DNA of 47,561 nt from SHZI01 sp964384525 (GCA_964384525.1 CAYLKO010000014.1:1-47561), one strand, 5' to 3'; shown: positions 7,520 through 16,729, counted from the stretch's first letter. Numbers and translations are program-made. Notes: generated by a model from the sequence alone, not told the origin.

Positions 7520-8260
7520 TCAGCCCGCATAGCCCCGGAGGCGTGTTTCGAGATTGCGCGGGTTTTCACCTTCCGCAATCGCGATGATTCCTTCGATCAC
7601 CATCGATTTCGCGTGGGTCTGCTTCTTGATGATGTCCTTCAGCTTGTTGGCGGTGGGCAGGAAAAACAGATTGGCCAAGCCGATGCCGTAGATCGTGGCG
7701 GTGAAGGCGGCCGCGATGCCGTGGCCGAGCTTGCTCGGGTCGGCCAGGTTCTGCATGACCGCGATGAGGCCGAGCACGGCGCCGATGATGCCGAGGGTCG
7801 GCGCATAGATGCCGAGGCCTTCAAAAACCTTGGCGCTGGCGGTTTCGAATTTTTCCCGGGCTTCCACTTCTATTTCGAGCGCCTCGCGGATCTTCTCCGG
7901 TTCGGTGCCATCCACCAGCATCTGCAGCGCCTTCTGCGCAAACGGATCGGATTCCGTTTCCAGGGCCGGTTCCAGGCCGAGCAAGCCCTGCTTCCGGGCG
8001 GTTTCGCTCCATTCAACCATCTTGCTGATCAGCTTCTCGTGGTCTTCCAGCGGCGGATTGAAGATCCACGGCATGATCTTCCAGGCGCGCATGAAGGTGG
8101 CTTTGGGCGTCTGGATGAGGATCGAGGCAAAGGTGCCCAGAAACACGATCACGAAGGCCGCTGAATTCAGCAGCGAGCCGACGCCGGCGCCCTTCAATAT
8201 GGAGCCGATGATGATGGCGAAGAAGGCCAGCGCGACGCCGCCGACTGTCAGCACATCCAT
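7520..8260 (-). CDS. motC: Flagellar motor stator protein MotC (MotA family)
   Basis: This 246-residue MotA-family protein has four predicted membrane helices: two near the N-terminus (VGGVALAFFAIIIGSIL and LLNSAAFVIVFLGTFAS) and two after the cytoplasmic loop (TLGIIGAVLGLIAVMQ and TATIYGIGLANLFFLP). The loop carries the charged residues that contact FliG. With MotD it conducts protons or other ions to drive rotation. The start opens MDVLTVGGVALAFFAI, as in MotC/PomA relatives, and GGGAGG lies 5 nt upstream of the ATG. It directly follows fliA across a 70-bp gap in which no chemotaxis gene and no flagellar promoter consensus was found, so read-through from fliA is likely. Confidence 0.95.
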   Translation of the reverse strand: MDVLTVGGVALAFFAIIIGSILKGAGVGSLLNSAAFVIVFLGTFASILIQTPKATFMRAWKIMPWIFNPPLEDHEKLISKMVEWSETARKQGLLGLEPALETESDPFAQKALQMLVDGTEPEKIREALEIEVEAREKFETASAKVFEGLGIYAPTLGIIGAVLGLIAVMQNLADPSKLGHGIAAAFTATIYGIGLANLFFLPTANKLKDIIKKQTHAKSMVIEGIIAIAEGENPRNLETRLRGYAG

Positions 8261-8330
8261 GCGTGCCTCCCGGCGTGCTGCCTCGGTCCGTCGAGTGTGA
8301 TCAGGATCTGCAATTCAATACCTGCATGGG

Positions 8331-9077
8331 TCAGGGCATGGCTGCCGTGGCGCCGTTCAGAACGCCGTGAATGCTGGCCCGCACCCGCGCCAGCGCCTGC
8401 CCATGGATCTGGCAGACGCGGGATTCGGTAACGCCCAGGACCTCGCCGATTTCCTTGAGATTGAGTTCCTCCTCGTAATACAGCGACATCACCAGGCCTT
8501 CGCGTTCCGGCAGGCCCAGGATCGCGTCGACCAGCGCCTGGCGAAATTCGGCCGACTCGAGCTCGGCGACGGGATCGGTATCCGGATCCTCGATCTGCTG
8601 GGCCGGGCGGTCGTCGTCATCGTTGTCCTGATCCAGGCTGAACAGGCGGTGGGCGGCCGCCGCCGTCACCAGCCGGAAGTATTCCTCGAGCGAAACACCC
8701 ATTTCGGCGGCGGTTTCACGCGCCTCGGCCGGCTTGCCCGTTCTGCTTTCCACTGCCTGCATGGCCGCTGTCAGTTCCCGTTGCCGGCGATACACGGAGC
8801 GCGGAGTCCAGTCGGTACTGCGCACTTCATCCAGCATCGCGCCGCGTACGCGGATGCCCGCATACGTCTCAAAACTGGCCCCTTTCGCCGGCGAGTACTG
8901 CCGGGCTGCTTCCAGCAGGGCAATCAGCCCCACCTGGATCAGGTCGTCCTGATCCACGCCATCCGGCAGCCGCGCGCGCAGGTGGTTCGCAATCCGCTTT
9001 ACCAGCGGCGCGTATTCCTGCACGAGCGCATCGGGCGAATGCCCGGCGGCCGCGACATAGCGGTTGGCAGGCGTCAT
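8331..9077 (-). CDS. fliA: RNA polymerase sigma-28 factor FliA
   Basis: This 248-residue group 3 sigma factor has region 2 (LVKRIANHLRARLP, then ASFETYAGIRVRGAMLDEVR), including the RSTDWTPRSVYRR segment typical of FliA, and region 4 (LNLKEIGEVLGVTESRVCQIH), the helix-turn-helix for the -35 element. FliA transcribes late flagellar genes and is held in check by FlgM, encoded at 44589. The promoters it should read in this window are those before fliC and flgM. The ATG overlaps the end of flhG by 4 bp, so the two are coupled at the end of the fliL-flhBAFG run. An acidic insert (DQDNDDDD) in the middle of the protein is unusual but lies in a variable linker. Confidence 0.97.
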   Translation of the reverse strand: MTPANRYVAAAGHSPDALVQEYAPLVKRIANHLRARLPDGVDQDDLIQVGLIALLEAARQYSPAKGASFETYAGIRVRGAMLDEVRSTDWTPRSVYRRQRELTAAMQAVESRTGKPAEARETAAEMGVSLEEYFRLVTAAAAHRLFSLDQDNDDDDRPAQQIEDPDTDPVAELESAEFRQALVDAILGLPEREGLVMSLYYEEELNLKEIGEVLGVTESRVCQIHGQALARVRASIHGVLNGATAAMP

Positions 9078-9976
9078 GCCGTTGCCCGTTCCCGCTGTGC
9101 AGCTGCACCACCGGACCGGAGCAGGCGCTCCACGAAAAACTCGATATTGCCGCGCGCATCGCGGGGTCCCTGCCAGTTATCGGCACGGTGGGCCAGTTTC
9201 TTTAAGGCCGCCGCAGCCAGGCTGGAGGGGAACGCCGTCACGAACGGGGTCTGCAGCTGTACGGCGCGCCAGACCCGGTCGTCGTAGGGGATGCTGCCGG
9301 CATGGTCCAGCGTGACCTGCAGGAAGCGTTCGGAAATCCGCAGCAGTTTTTCGAACAGACCGCGGCCGTCACCGCCCTGGTGCGTCATGTTGGTGATGAT
9401 CCGGAAGCGCGACACCTGGCGTTCCGTGCTCAGGACCTTGATCAGGGCATAGGCATCGGTGATCGAGGTGGGCTCGTCGCAGACCACCACCAGCACTTCG
9501 TTGGCGGCCTCGCAGAAGCGCAGCACGCCCTCGGAGATGCCGGCGGCGGTATCCACCAGCAGCACGTCGAGGTCTTCATCGAGTTCGCTGAAGGCATGGA
9601 TCAGGCCGGCGTGTTCGGCCGGCGTCAGACCGGCCATCGCCGACAGGCCCGACGCGCCGGGTATCACCCGTACACCCGCCGGCCCGCTGACGATGATGTC
9701 TTCAAGCCGGCGCCCGCCGCGGATGACATCAGCCAGTGACGCAACGGGATGCAGGCCGAGCAGGACATCGACATTGGCAAGGCCCAGGTCGGCATCCAGC
9801 AGCATCACCCGCCGCCCGAGCTGGGACATGGCAATCGCGAGGTTGGCGCAGATATTCGTTTTGCCGACGCCACCCTTGCCGCCGGTCACGGTGAGCACCT
9901 TCACCGGCCCCGACTGGCGCAGCCGGCGCAGGCCGTCAGCCTGATCGGTCATGGGCTGGCCTTCAGGCGCAAGCAT
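9074..9976 (-). CDS. flhG: Flagellar number regulator FlhG (FleN), MinD-type ATPase
   Basis: This 300-residue ParA/MinD ATPase has the deviant Walker A GGKGGVGKTN, the switch region DADLGLANVDVLLG and VLLVDTAAGIS. Near the N-terminus it carries DQADGLRRLR, matching the DQAxxLR motif through which FlhG stimulates the FlhF GTPase. FlhG limits flagellar number by acting on FlhF and, in Pseudomonas, by antagonising FleQ. I prefer the ATG at 9976, with GGAGG about 9 nt upstream and a 14-bp overlap with flhF. An ATG at 9952 is also plausible. In this strain its FleQ partner lacks the N-terminal domain, which makes the antagonism worth testing. The gene ends 4 bp inside fliA. Confidence 0.95.
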   Translation of the reverse strand: MLAPEGQPMTDQADGLRRLRQSGPVKVLTVTGGKGGVGKTNICANLAIAMSQLGRRVMLLDADLGLANVDVLLGLHPVASLADVIRGGRRLEDIIVSGPAGVRVIPGASGLSAMAGLTPAEHAGLIHAFSELDEDLDVLLVDTAAGISEGVLRFCEAANEVLVVVCDEPTSITDAYALIKVLSTERQVSRFRIITNMTHQGGDGRGLFEKLLRISERFLQVTLDHAGSIPYDDRVWRAVQLQTPFVTAFPSSLAAAALKKLAHRADNWQGPRDARGNIEFFVERLLRSGGAAAQRERATA

Positions 9977-11153
9977 GGTGGGCAACCTCCGAGAATGTCC
10001 TGGCAAGGGTGTCGGCATCGACCGGCGGGTTGTCACGGCGCATGAGCTCGACCGCCATTTTTGCCAGCCAGGACTGGCGGTTGCGCATCAGATGCAGGTC
10101 TTCCGGCACCCGCTGCCCATTGGCGACGTAGGCAAGCGGCAGCCCCGTTCGAATCAGGACCGAGAGGGCACCCCCAAGCGATGTGGCCTCGTCGGTCTTG
10201 GTGAGGATGCACCCCGCAGGACGGGCCGTCCGGAACGCGTCCACAATTTCCTGAATGCCGCGGGAGGCCGTCGTGGCGGGGACCGCCAGCAGGGTGGCGA
10301 TGCGGGCCCCGGTCCCGGTCAGGCGGGCCAGTTGTTCCGGCAGTCGTGGATCCCGCTGGCTCATGCCCGCGGTGTCGATAAGCACGAGGCGGCGGGACTC
10401 AAGGCTTGCCAGCGCCTCCGTCAGGCTTTGGGTGTCGCTGGCCGACAGCACGCTCACGCCCATGATCTGGCCGAAGGTCTCCAGCTGTTCGCGGGCGGCG
10501 ACACGGAAGGTGTCGGTGGTCACGAGACCCACGCTCTCCGGTCCGAACTGCACGGCGGCCCGGGCTGCCAGCTTGGCGATCGAGGTGGTCTTGCCGACGC
10601 CGGTGGGGCCGACGACGGCGTAGATGCCGCCGTCGCTGACGAGATCGGCATCTGCAATCGGCATCTGCTCCACCAGCGTGCGCAGGCCGGCGGTCCAGCC
10701 ACCAACGGGATGATCGATGACGGCGCGGTCGGAGAGCTGGCGGGCAATGTCGGCGTCGAGCCCGAGTTGCAGGTAATGGCGCAGCAGTGTGGCGGTGGCG
10801 GGGGATTGCCGGGCCTGCTCATCCCAGAGCAGGCGCCCGAGCTGGGCCTCGAGGAGTGAACGGATCGAGCGCATCTCGTCGCGCATCCGGTCGAGCTCGC
10901 TCGCCGTGGCGGCGCCCGGTTGCCGGGGGGGCTGATACCAGCCCGCGTTGTTTGATTGCCCGGCATCGATGCGAATGGCAGGGGCGCCGTTGTCGTGCGC
11001 GGTGTCGGCCCCGTCCGCGTCGATGGCGGCCGAGATTTCCACCCCGGTCGCCAGACGGGCCGTTTCCAGAATCACGGCGTCGGCGCCCAGAGCCTCCCGG
11101 ACCTGGCGCATCGCATCGCGCATGTCCGTTCCTGCAAATCGTCTGATCTTCAT
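9963..11153 (-). CDS. flhF: Flagellar placement GTPase FlhF
   Basis: This 396-residue SRP-type GTPase has an N-terminal B domain beginning MKIRRFAGTDMRDAMRQVRE, a central helical linker and a C-terminal NG domain with P-loop GPTGVGKTTSIAKLAA, DTFRVAAREQLETF, LIDTAGMSQRD and LTKTDEATSLGG. FlhF marks the pole and recruits FliF, giving a polar flagellum. The start is the second of two adjacent ATGs; GGAG lies 8 nt before it. An upstream GTG at 11177 would overlap flhA by 8 bp and is less likely. It is followed by flhG with overlap, the usual flhFG pair. Presence of both genes predicts one or few polar flagella. Confidence 0.95.
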   Translation of the reverse strand: MKIRRFAGTDMRDAMRQVREALGADAVILETARLATGVEISAAIDADGADTAHDNGAPAIRIDAGQSNNAGWYQPPRQPGAATASELDRMRDEMRSIRSLLEAQLGRLLWDEQARQSPATATLLRHYLQLGLDADIARQLSDRAVIDHPVGGWTAGLRTLVEQMPIADADLVSDGGIYAVVGPTGVGKTTSIAKLAARAAVQFGPESVGLVTTDTFRVAAREQLETFGQIMGVSVLSASDTQSLTEALASLESRRLVLIDTAGMSQRDPRLPEQLARLTGTGARIATLLAVPATTASRGIQEIVDAFRTARPAGCILTKTDEATSLGGALSVLIRTGLPLAYVANGQRVPEDLHLMRNRQSWLAKMAVELMRRDNPPVDADTLARTFSEVAHHACA

Positions 11154-11169
11154 CATCTCTGCTCCCGCA

Positions 11170-13269
11170 TCAGGCACCGACAGCCGCGATCAGGCGCACG
11201 CGTTTGCTGTCCGGAACTTCGTTGTAGGCCAGTACTCGCAATGTCGGCACGGCAAAGCGCAGGAACCTGGCAAGCCAGGGCCGGAGATTTGGCGCCACCA
11301 GCAGAACTGCCGGTTCTCCGGCAACTTCCTGACGGTGCGTTGTCTCCGAGAGCTGGGACTGGAGTTTTTCTGCCAGTGTCGGCTCGATTCCGGCGGTGTC
11401 CGCGCCACCCTTGAGAGCGTCTTGCAAGATCTGTTCCAGCCGGGGATCCAGGGTGATCACCGGCAACTCCTCGTTGCCACTGCTGGCCCGCTGGACGATG
11501 GTTCGACCCAGAGCCACGCGCACGGCGCTGGTCAGCAGCTCGGGGTCCTGCGTGGCACGGCCCTGCTCGGCCAGCGCCTGGCAGATGAGCCGCATGTTGG
11601 TGACCGGGATCTGGTCGCGCAGCAGCTCCTGCAGGACCCGGACGATGACCGACAGGGACAGGGTCTTCGGCACCAGCTCCTCCACCAGTTTCGGCGTCTG
11701 CTTCGCCAAACGGTCCAGCAGTTCCTGGGCTTCCTGGTGCCCGAAGATCTCGTGGGCGTTCTCGTGCAGGATCTTCGAGAGATGAGTGGCGATGACGGTC
11801 GGCACATCCACCACGGTGTAGCCGCGCGCCTGGGCCTCTTCCCGCTGGCCGGGTTCGATCCACACGGCCTCCAGGCCATAGGCCGGGTCCCGGGTGGCCA
11901 CGCCGTGCATGCGTTGTTCGATGTGGCCGGGGTTGATGGCCAGCTCGCGATCGAGCTGCACCTCGCCCGCGGCGACCGGTGAGCCCATGACCGACAGGCG
12001 ATAGCCGCTCGCCGGCAGGTCGAGGTCATCGCGGATGCGCACCGGCGACACGAGGAAGCCGAGTTCGTCCGACAACCGCTTGCGGACACCCTTGATCCGC
12101 CGCATCAATTCGCCATCCTGCTGGCGATCCACGAGCGGGATCAGCCGGTAACCGACATCGAGGCTGATCGCATCGGTTTCACCCACATCGCTCCACGACA
12201 GGTCGCGATTCATTTCGTCGTCCACGACATCGGGCGCCACCATGTTCTCCGTGACCTCTGCTTCCGCCTGGGTGCGGCGTTCGATCAGCCATGCGCCACC
12301 GGCGCAGGCGCCCGCCATCAGCAGAAAAGCCACGTTCGGCATGCCCGGCACGATGCCGAGAAGGCCGAGCAGGATCGCCACGACGCGCAGCACGCGCTTG
12401 TCCGCCAGCAGCTGCGAGAACATCTGCTGGCCCATGTCCTGCGACTTGGACATGCGCGTGACGATGACGGCGACGGAGATCGCCAGCAGCAGCGAGGGAA
12501 TCTGCGCCACGAGACCGTCACCGATGGTCAGCAGGGCGTAGGTGCTGGCGGCCTGGCCGAAGCTCATGTCGTGCTGCATGACGCCGATCACCATGCCGCC
12601 GATCAGGTTGATGAACAGGATCAGGAGGCCCGCGATGGCATCGCCGCGCACGAACTTGCTGGCGCCGTCCATGGAACCGTAGAAGTCCGCTTCCATGCGG
12701 ACTTCGCTCCGGCGGGTGACTGCCTCCTGCTGGGTGATGATGCCGGCATTCAGGTCGGCATCGATGGCCATCTGCTTGCCGGGCATGGAATCAAGGGTGA
12801 AGCGCGCGGTGACTTCCGACACCCGGCCGGCGCCCTTGGTCACGACCACGAAGTTGACGATGACGAGAATGGCGAAGACCACGATGCCGACGGCGTAGTT
12901 GCCGCCCACCACGAACTCGCCGAAGGCCTCGATCACCTTGCCGGCCGCATCGGTGCCGGTGTGGCCGTGGAGCAGCACCACGCGGGTTGAAGCGACGTTG
13001 AGCGCGAGTCGCAGCAGGGTGGCGAGCAGCAGCACGGTGGGAAAGGCCGCCAGATCGAGTGGCCGCATGACATACACGACGGCCAGGATCACGATCAGCG
13101 ACAGGCCGATGTTGAAGGTGAAGAGTGCATCCAGGAGCAGTGGCGGCATCGGCAGCACGATCATCGCCAGCATCGCGAGCACGACCAGCGGGAGTCCGGC
13201 GCTCATCAATACCGTCTGGATCGCCCCGGTCTTCAAGGCGTCCAGCCAGTTGTTGCTTGATCCAGCCAT
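11170..13269 (-). CDS. flhA: Flagellar export gate protein FlhA
   Basis: This 699-residue protein has a membrane half (about 1-325) with roughly eight helices starting TGAIQTVLMSAGLPLVVLAM. The FHIPEP-family signature is seen in RFTLDSMPGKQMAIDADLNAG, cited here only as a landmark. The cytoplasmic domain (about 350-699) binds chaperone-substrate complexes. FlhA forms the nonameric export gate in the C-ring pore with FlhB and FliPQR. The length is normal. It begins 23 nt after flhB and ends 16 nt before flhF. No frameshift or missing segment was noticed. FlhA's C-terminal domain is the dock for the FliT- and FlgN-type chaperones encoded elsewhere in this cluster. Confidence 0.97.
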   Translation of the reverse strand: MAGSSNNWLDALKTGAIQTVLMSAGLPLVVLAMLAMIVLPMPPLLLDALFTFNIGLSLIVILAVVYVMRPLDLAAFPTVLLLATLLRLALNVASTRVVLLHGHTGTDAAGKVIEAFGEFVVGGNYAVGIVVFAILVIVNFVVVTKGAGRVSEVTARFTLDSMPGKQMAIDADLNAGIITQQEAVTRRSEVRMEADFYGSMDGASKFVRGDAIAGLLILFINLIGGMVIGVMQHDMSFGQAASTYALLTIGDGLVAQIPSLLLAISVAVIVTRMSKSQDMGQQMFSQLLADKRVLRVVAILLGLLGIVPGMPNVAFLLMAGACAGGAWLIERRTQAEAEVTENMVAPDVVDDEMNRDLSWSDVGETDAISLDVGYRLIPLVDRQQDGELMRRIKGVRKRLSDELGFLVSPVRIRDDLDLPASGYRLSVMGSPVAAGEVQLDRELAINPGHIEQRMHGVATRDPAYGLEAVWIEPGQREEAQARGYTVVDVPTVIATHLSKILHENAHEIFGHQEAQELLDRLAKQTPKLVEELVPKTLSLSVIVRVLQELLRDQIPVTNMRLICQALAEQGRATQDPELLTSAVRVALGRTIVQRASSGNEELPVITLDPRLEQILQDALKGGADTAGIEPTLAEKLQSQLSETTHRQEVAGEPAVLLVAPNLRPWLARFLRFAVPTLRVLAYNEVPDSKRVRLIAAVGA

Positions 13270-13292
13270 GTGTCAGCTTCCGCCTGTATTCG

Positions 13293-14447
13293 TTATTGAC
13301 GACGTCGACGCCGCGGCTGCGGGCCGCTCGCCAGGGTTTCATCCACCACCACGGCCGGCCGGTCGGGCCACGCGCCACCCTGTTCCCGCACGACCTTCAG
13401 CCGGTACACATAAGTGAGTACCTGGGCGACGGCGAGGTACAGCTGCGAGGGAATGTCCTGGCCGAGATCGGTGGTCCAGTACAGGGCCCGCGCGAGCAGG
13501 GGTGACTCGAAGAGCGCGATCTTGTTGTCGGCGGCAATCGCCCGGATCCGGGCCGCGGTCTCGTCCGCACCCTTGGCCAGCACCACCGGCGCCCGCATCC
13601 GGCTTTCGTCATAGCGCAGGGCCACCGCAAAGTGGGTCGGGTTGGTGATCACGACATCGGCGGTGGGCACCGCCTCCAGCATGCGGCGCCGGGCCACTTC
13701 CTGCTGCAGCTGGCGGATGCGATTGCGCACTTCGGGGCGACCTTCGGATTCCTTCAGCTCATCCTCGATTTCCTGCCGGGTCATCTTCAGGCCGCGGGCA
13801 TGTGACCAGAGCTGATATGGCGCATCGAGGCCGGCGATCACCAGCAGGGCGCCGCTGCAGATGGCCAGCGTCAGCAGGGTGAGCGAACCGGCATTGCCCA
13901 TCGCGGACTTCAGCGGCTGGTCACTCATGCCCAGCAGGGAATCCATCGTGGCGTAGATCAGGGCCACGGCTGCCGCAACGATCAGGCCGGCCTTGGCCAG
14001 TGCCTTCAGCACCTCGACGAGGCCATTGAGGCTGAAGATCCGGCCGAGGCCGGCAACGGGATCCAGCCGTTCGAATTTGAAAGCCAGCGGCTCGGGCGAG
14101 AAGATGAAGCCGCCGATGGCGAGCGAACCGATGATGGCGGCAGCCGTCAGCGCCGCGAAGAGTGGCGCACACGCCATGAGGCCGGTCAGGATGGCCTGCG
14201 ACAGGGCTTCAACGAGGAAGTTCGGATCGAAGAGCGCGTCGCGATCCACGGTCAGCGACTTCGCCACCATCTGCTGCAGGCTGCCGGAGAGGGTGGTGCC
14301 ATCGGCATAGAGCGCCAGCGCGCCGGTCATCATCACGGCCGCCATGCTGAGTTCACGGGAACGCGGAATCTGGCCCTTGCGACGCGCGTCCTCGAGGCGC
14401 TTCGGTGTGGCTTGTTCTGTCCGGTCCTGTTGCTGGGTATCAGCCAT
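13293..14447 (-). CDS. flhB: Flagellar export switch protein FlhB
   Basis: This 384-residue FlhB/YscU protein begins MADTQQQDRTEQATPKRLED, with the typical EQATPKRLxxAR lead. It has four membrane helices up to about residue 210 and a cytoplasmic autocleavage domain. The cleavage motif NPTH is at residues 269-272 (VVITNPTHFAVAL). Cleavage there switches export from rod/hook to filament substrates under control of FliK. The C-terminal tail is Arg-rich (QPRRRRRQ). The gene begins 6 nt after fliR. The clustered fliPQR-flhBA order is that of polar-flagellum operons. Confidence 0.97.
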   Translation of the reverse strand: MADTQQQDRTEQATPKRLEDARRKGQIPRSRELSMAAVMMTGALALYADGTTLSGSLQQMVAKSLTVDRDALFDPNFLVEALSQAILTGLMACAPLFAALTAAAIIGSLAIGGFIFSPEPLAFKFERLDPVAGLGRIFSLNGLVEVLKALAKAGLIVAAAVALIYATMDSLLGMSDQPLKSAMGNAGSLTLLTLAICSGALLVIAGLDAPYQLWSHARGLKMTRQEIEDELKESEGRPEVRNRIRQLQQEVARRRMLEAVPTADVVITNPTHFAVALRYDESRMRAPVVLAKGADETAARIRAIAADNKIALFESPLLARALYWTTDLGQDIPSQLYLAVAQVLTYVYRLKVVREQGGAWPDRPAVVVDETLASGPQPRRRRRQ

Positions 14448-14453
14448 GGCCCG

Positions 14454-15221
14454 CTAATTCCCCAGGACCTGCGTGAGCAGCGTGAAGGCCTCGCCCATCT
14501 GGGATTCCCAGACCGGACCCTGGGTGCGGATCGACAGCACCAGCACGAACAGGCCCAGCATGATGGTGATCGGGAAGCCCACCGCGAACAGGTTCAAGGT
14601 GGGTGCAGCCCGGCTGATGACGCCGAAGGCGACGTTCACCATCAGGATGGCCACGACCGAGGGCAGGGCGAGCTGCACGGCGCCAGCAAACATGATGCCG
14701 GCAAACTCCACGACGATGCGGGCATCGTCCGGGCTGATGCCGCCGGAGCCGATGGGCACCACGACATAGCTCTGGGCCAGCAGCGCGATCAGCGACAGAT
14801 GGGCATTGGTGGCGAGCAGCAGCAGGGAGGAGACCACGATGTAGAAGCGGCCGAGCAGCGGCATGCCGCCGTTCTGCGGATCGACCACGGTGGCAAAGCT
14901 CAGGCCCATGCCGGTGGAGATGAGCTGGCCGGCGAGCAGCGCCGCTTCGGTGGCCAGGCGCAGCACGAAACCGATGGCGAGGCCGACGATCAGCTCCTCG
15001 ACGATGGCCAGCAGGCCGGCGCTGCTCAACGGATCCAGGGTCGTCGGTGCTTTTGCCGAGGCCATCAATGCAAGCGACAACACCAGGGCGATCGCCAGCC
15101 GCATGCGGCGTGGCACGAACACGGCACCGAGCAGCGGCGCGAGCATCACCACACCACCCACCCGCAGGGTCGTCCAGACGAGCGCGAAGAGGGCGTCTGC
15201 GAGCTGTACCGTGATTTGCAT
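14454..15221 (-). CDS. fliR: Flagellar export apparatus protein FliR
   Basis: This 255-residue integral membrane protein has five to six hydrophobic helices, starting MQITVQLADALFALVWTTLR, with later segments such as AGIMFAGAVQLALPSVVAIL and PITIMLGLFVLVLSI. FliR joins FliP and FliQ in the P5Q4R1 export-gate core that sits in the MS-ring. The ATG lies 6 nt after the fliQ stop. The usual C-terminal region is complete and ends six bases before flhB. Confidence 0.95.
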   Translation of the reverse strand: MQITVQLADALFALVWTTLRVGGVVMLAPLLGAVFVPRRMRLAIALVLSLALMASAKAPTTLDPLSSAGLLAIVEELIVGLAIGFVLRLATEAALLAGQLISTGMGLSFATVVDPQNGGMPLLGRFYIVVSSLLLLATNAHLSLIALLAQSYVVVPIGSGGISPDDARIVVEFAGIMFAGAVQLALPSVVAILMVNVAFGVISRAAPTLNLFAVGFPITIMLGLFVLVLSIRTQGPVWESQMGEAFTLLTQVLGN

Positions 15222-15227
15222 GGCTGC

Positions 15228-15497
15228 TCAGCCGAGCATCCCCGGAATATTGTTGAACAGGGTCCGGGTGTAACCGGTGATGAGCTGCAGCATCCACGGC
15301 CCCATGATCAGCAGCGTCAGGGCGAGCGCGATCAGCTTGGGGATGAAGGACAGCGTCATCTCGTTGATCTGGGTGGCCGCCTGCAACACGCCGACCAGCA
15401 CGCCGGTGATCAGGGTGACGAGCAGCAGCGGGGCGGCGAGCAGTGCGGTCACGGTGAGCGACTCGCTGGCGATGGTCAGGACGGTTTCGGGTGTCAC
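15228..15497 (-). CDS. fliQ: Flagellar export apparatus protein FliQ
   Basis: This 89-residue protein has two membrane hairpin helices (LTVTALLAAPLLLVTLITGV and KLIALALTLLIMGPWMLQLI). MTPETVLTIASESL at the start and TQINEMTLSFIPK in the loop are typical of FliQ. Four copies pack around FliP and FliR in the export gate. Length is exactly that of the family. It sits between fliP (29 nt upstream) and fliR (6 nt downstream). Confidence 0.96.
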   Translation of the reverse strand: MTPETVLTIASESLTVTALLAAPLLLVTLITGVLVGVLQAATQINEMTLSFIPKLIALALTLLIMGPWMLQLITGYTRTLFNNIPGMLG

Positions 15498-15526
15498 GTC
15501 GGGCTCCTGAAGTGCTTGCGGACGGG

Positions 15527-16306
15527 TCAGGCATGCGGCACGAAGCTGGTCGCCAGCGTGCCGACGATCAGGCCCCAGCCATCCACCAGCACGAACAACA
15601 TGATCTTGAAGGGCAGGGAGATGAGCATCGGCGACAGCATCATCATGCCCATCGACATCAGCACGCTGGAGACGACGAGATCGATGACCAGAAACGGCAC
15701 GAAGGTGAGAAAGCCGATCTGGAAGGCCGTCTTGAGCTCACTGGTGAGAAAGCTCGGCAGCAGGATCGTGAGCGGCACATCCTCCGGCTTGTCGAAGCCT
15801 TCCTTGCCGGCAAGACCGGCGAACAGGGCGAGGTCCGGTTCCCGGGTCTGGCTCAGCATGAATTGCCGGATCGGCCCCTGGGCCTTGTCCGCCGCCGCCG
15901 GCAGGGCGAGCGGGCCGGCCAGATTGGGTTGCAGCGCGTCCTGGTGCACGCGGTCGAGCACCGGCCCCATGATGAAGAAGGTCAGGAAGAGCGCGAGACC
16001 CACCAGCACCTGATTGGGCGGCGTCTGCGGCATGCCGATCGCCTGGCGGAGGATGGCTAGCACGATCACGATCCGGGTGAACGAAGTCATGGCCAGCAGC
16101 AGCGCCGGCAGCAGCGTCAGCGCCGTCATCAACATCAGGATCTGGATGCTGACGGACCAGGTCTTGCCGCCGTCCGGGCTGTCCACCAGCGACAGCGCCG
16201 GGATGGCCGCATCGGCGTGCCCCAGTGCCGGCACCAGCAGTCCCGAGAGCAGGCCCAGGCCGAGTACGGCGCAAAGCCGGAAGCCGGAGTGACGAGGCGC
16301 GTTCAT
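15527..16306 (-). CDS. fliP: Flagellar export apparatus protein FliP
   Basis: This 259-residue protein has a cleavable-looking signal peptide (HSGFRLCAVLGLGLLSGLLV, ending near ALGHADAA), a periplasmic segment and four membrane helices. TSFTRIVIVLAILRQAIGMP and NQVLVGLALFLTFFIMGPVL are family hallmarks. Five copies form the core of the export gate. The ATG overlaps the fliO stop by 4 bp (ATGA). FliO acts as a scaffold for FliP assembly, so coupling of the two genes makes sense. Confidence 0.96.
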   Translation of the reverse strand: MNAPRHSGFRLCAVLGLGLLSGLLVPALGHADAAIPALSLVDSPDGGKTWSVSIQILMLMTALTLLPALLLAMTSFTRIVIVLAILRQAIGMPQTPPNQVLVGLALFLTFFIMGPVLDRVHQDALQPNLAGPLALPAAADKAQGPIRQFMLSQTREPDLALFAGLAGKEGFDKPEDVPLTILLPSFLTSELKTAFQIGFLTFVPFLVIDLVVSSVLMSMGMMMLSPMLISLPFKIMLFVLVDGWGLIVGTLATSFVPHA

Positions 16307-16719
16307 GACTGTGATTCCAGGTAATTGGAAAATTCCGCGGATTGGTTGTGCTTCAGTACGTGCAGCGTGCGCAGACCCGACGGGCTGACGCCCACCAGAA
16401 CCTGGTCGCCACCGACCTTGAGGAGAACGACGCGCTCACGGGTGCCCAGCGACATGCCGCTGACCACTTCGATCTGGCCGCCGCGAGCCATGGCGCTGGA
16501 ACGGAAACGGCGCGATACCCAGGCCGTGGCGCCCAGCAAGCCGAGCACGACGGCCAGCCCCAGCACCATCCGGATCGCGGCCGACGCGAGCTCGCCGGTG
16601 GGCAGGCTGCCGGTGGCCAGACTTTGCGGCGCCGCTGCGACGAGGCTCGGCAGGCTGATCGCCGGGAGCATCAGCAGGCTGTACCGTGCCCATCGCCGGA
16701 TCGTGGTGGGGTGCTTCAC
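16303..16719 (-). CDS. fliO: Flagellar protein FliO
   Basis: This protein is about 138 residues from a GTG at 16719 (VKHPTTIRRWARYSLLMLPA). It has an N-terminal hydrophobic stretch that may be a signal peptide, a membrane helix (AIRMVLGLAVVLGLLGATAWV) and a short cytoplasmic domain (SGMSLGTRERVVLLKVGGDQVLVGVSPSG) matching the FliO/MopB family. FliO is a membrane scaffold for the FliP ring. The start is uncertain: an upstream ATG at 16770 would overlap fliN by 41 bp and give a non-conserved leader. The GTG lies 10 nt after the fliN stop and gives a sensible N-terminus. Confidence 0.85.
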   Translation of the reverse strand: MKHPTTIRRWARYSLLMLPAISLPSLVAAAPQSLATGSLPTGELASAAIRMVLGLAVVLGLLGATAWVSRRFRSSAMARGGQIEVVSGMSLGTRERVVLLKVGGDQVLVGVSPSGLRTLHVLKHNQSAEFSNYLESQS

Positions 16720-16729
16720 GGGGATCCGC

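Noticed and set aside
14412..16060. Long plus-strand open frames opposite fliPQR
   Set aside because: The translations are His/Gln/Arg-rich mirror products of membrane-protein codons, an expected artefact.
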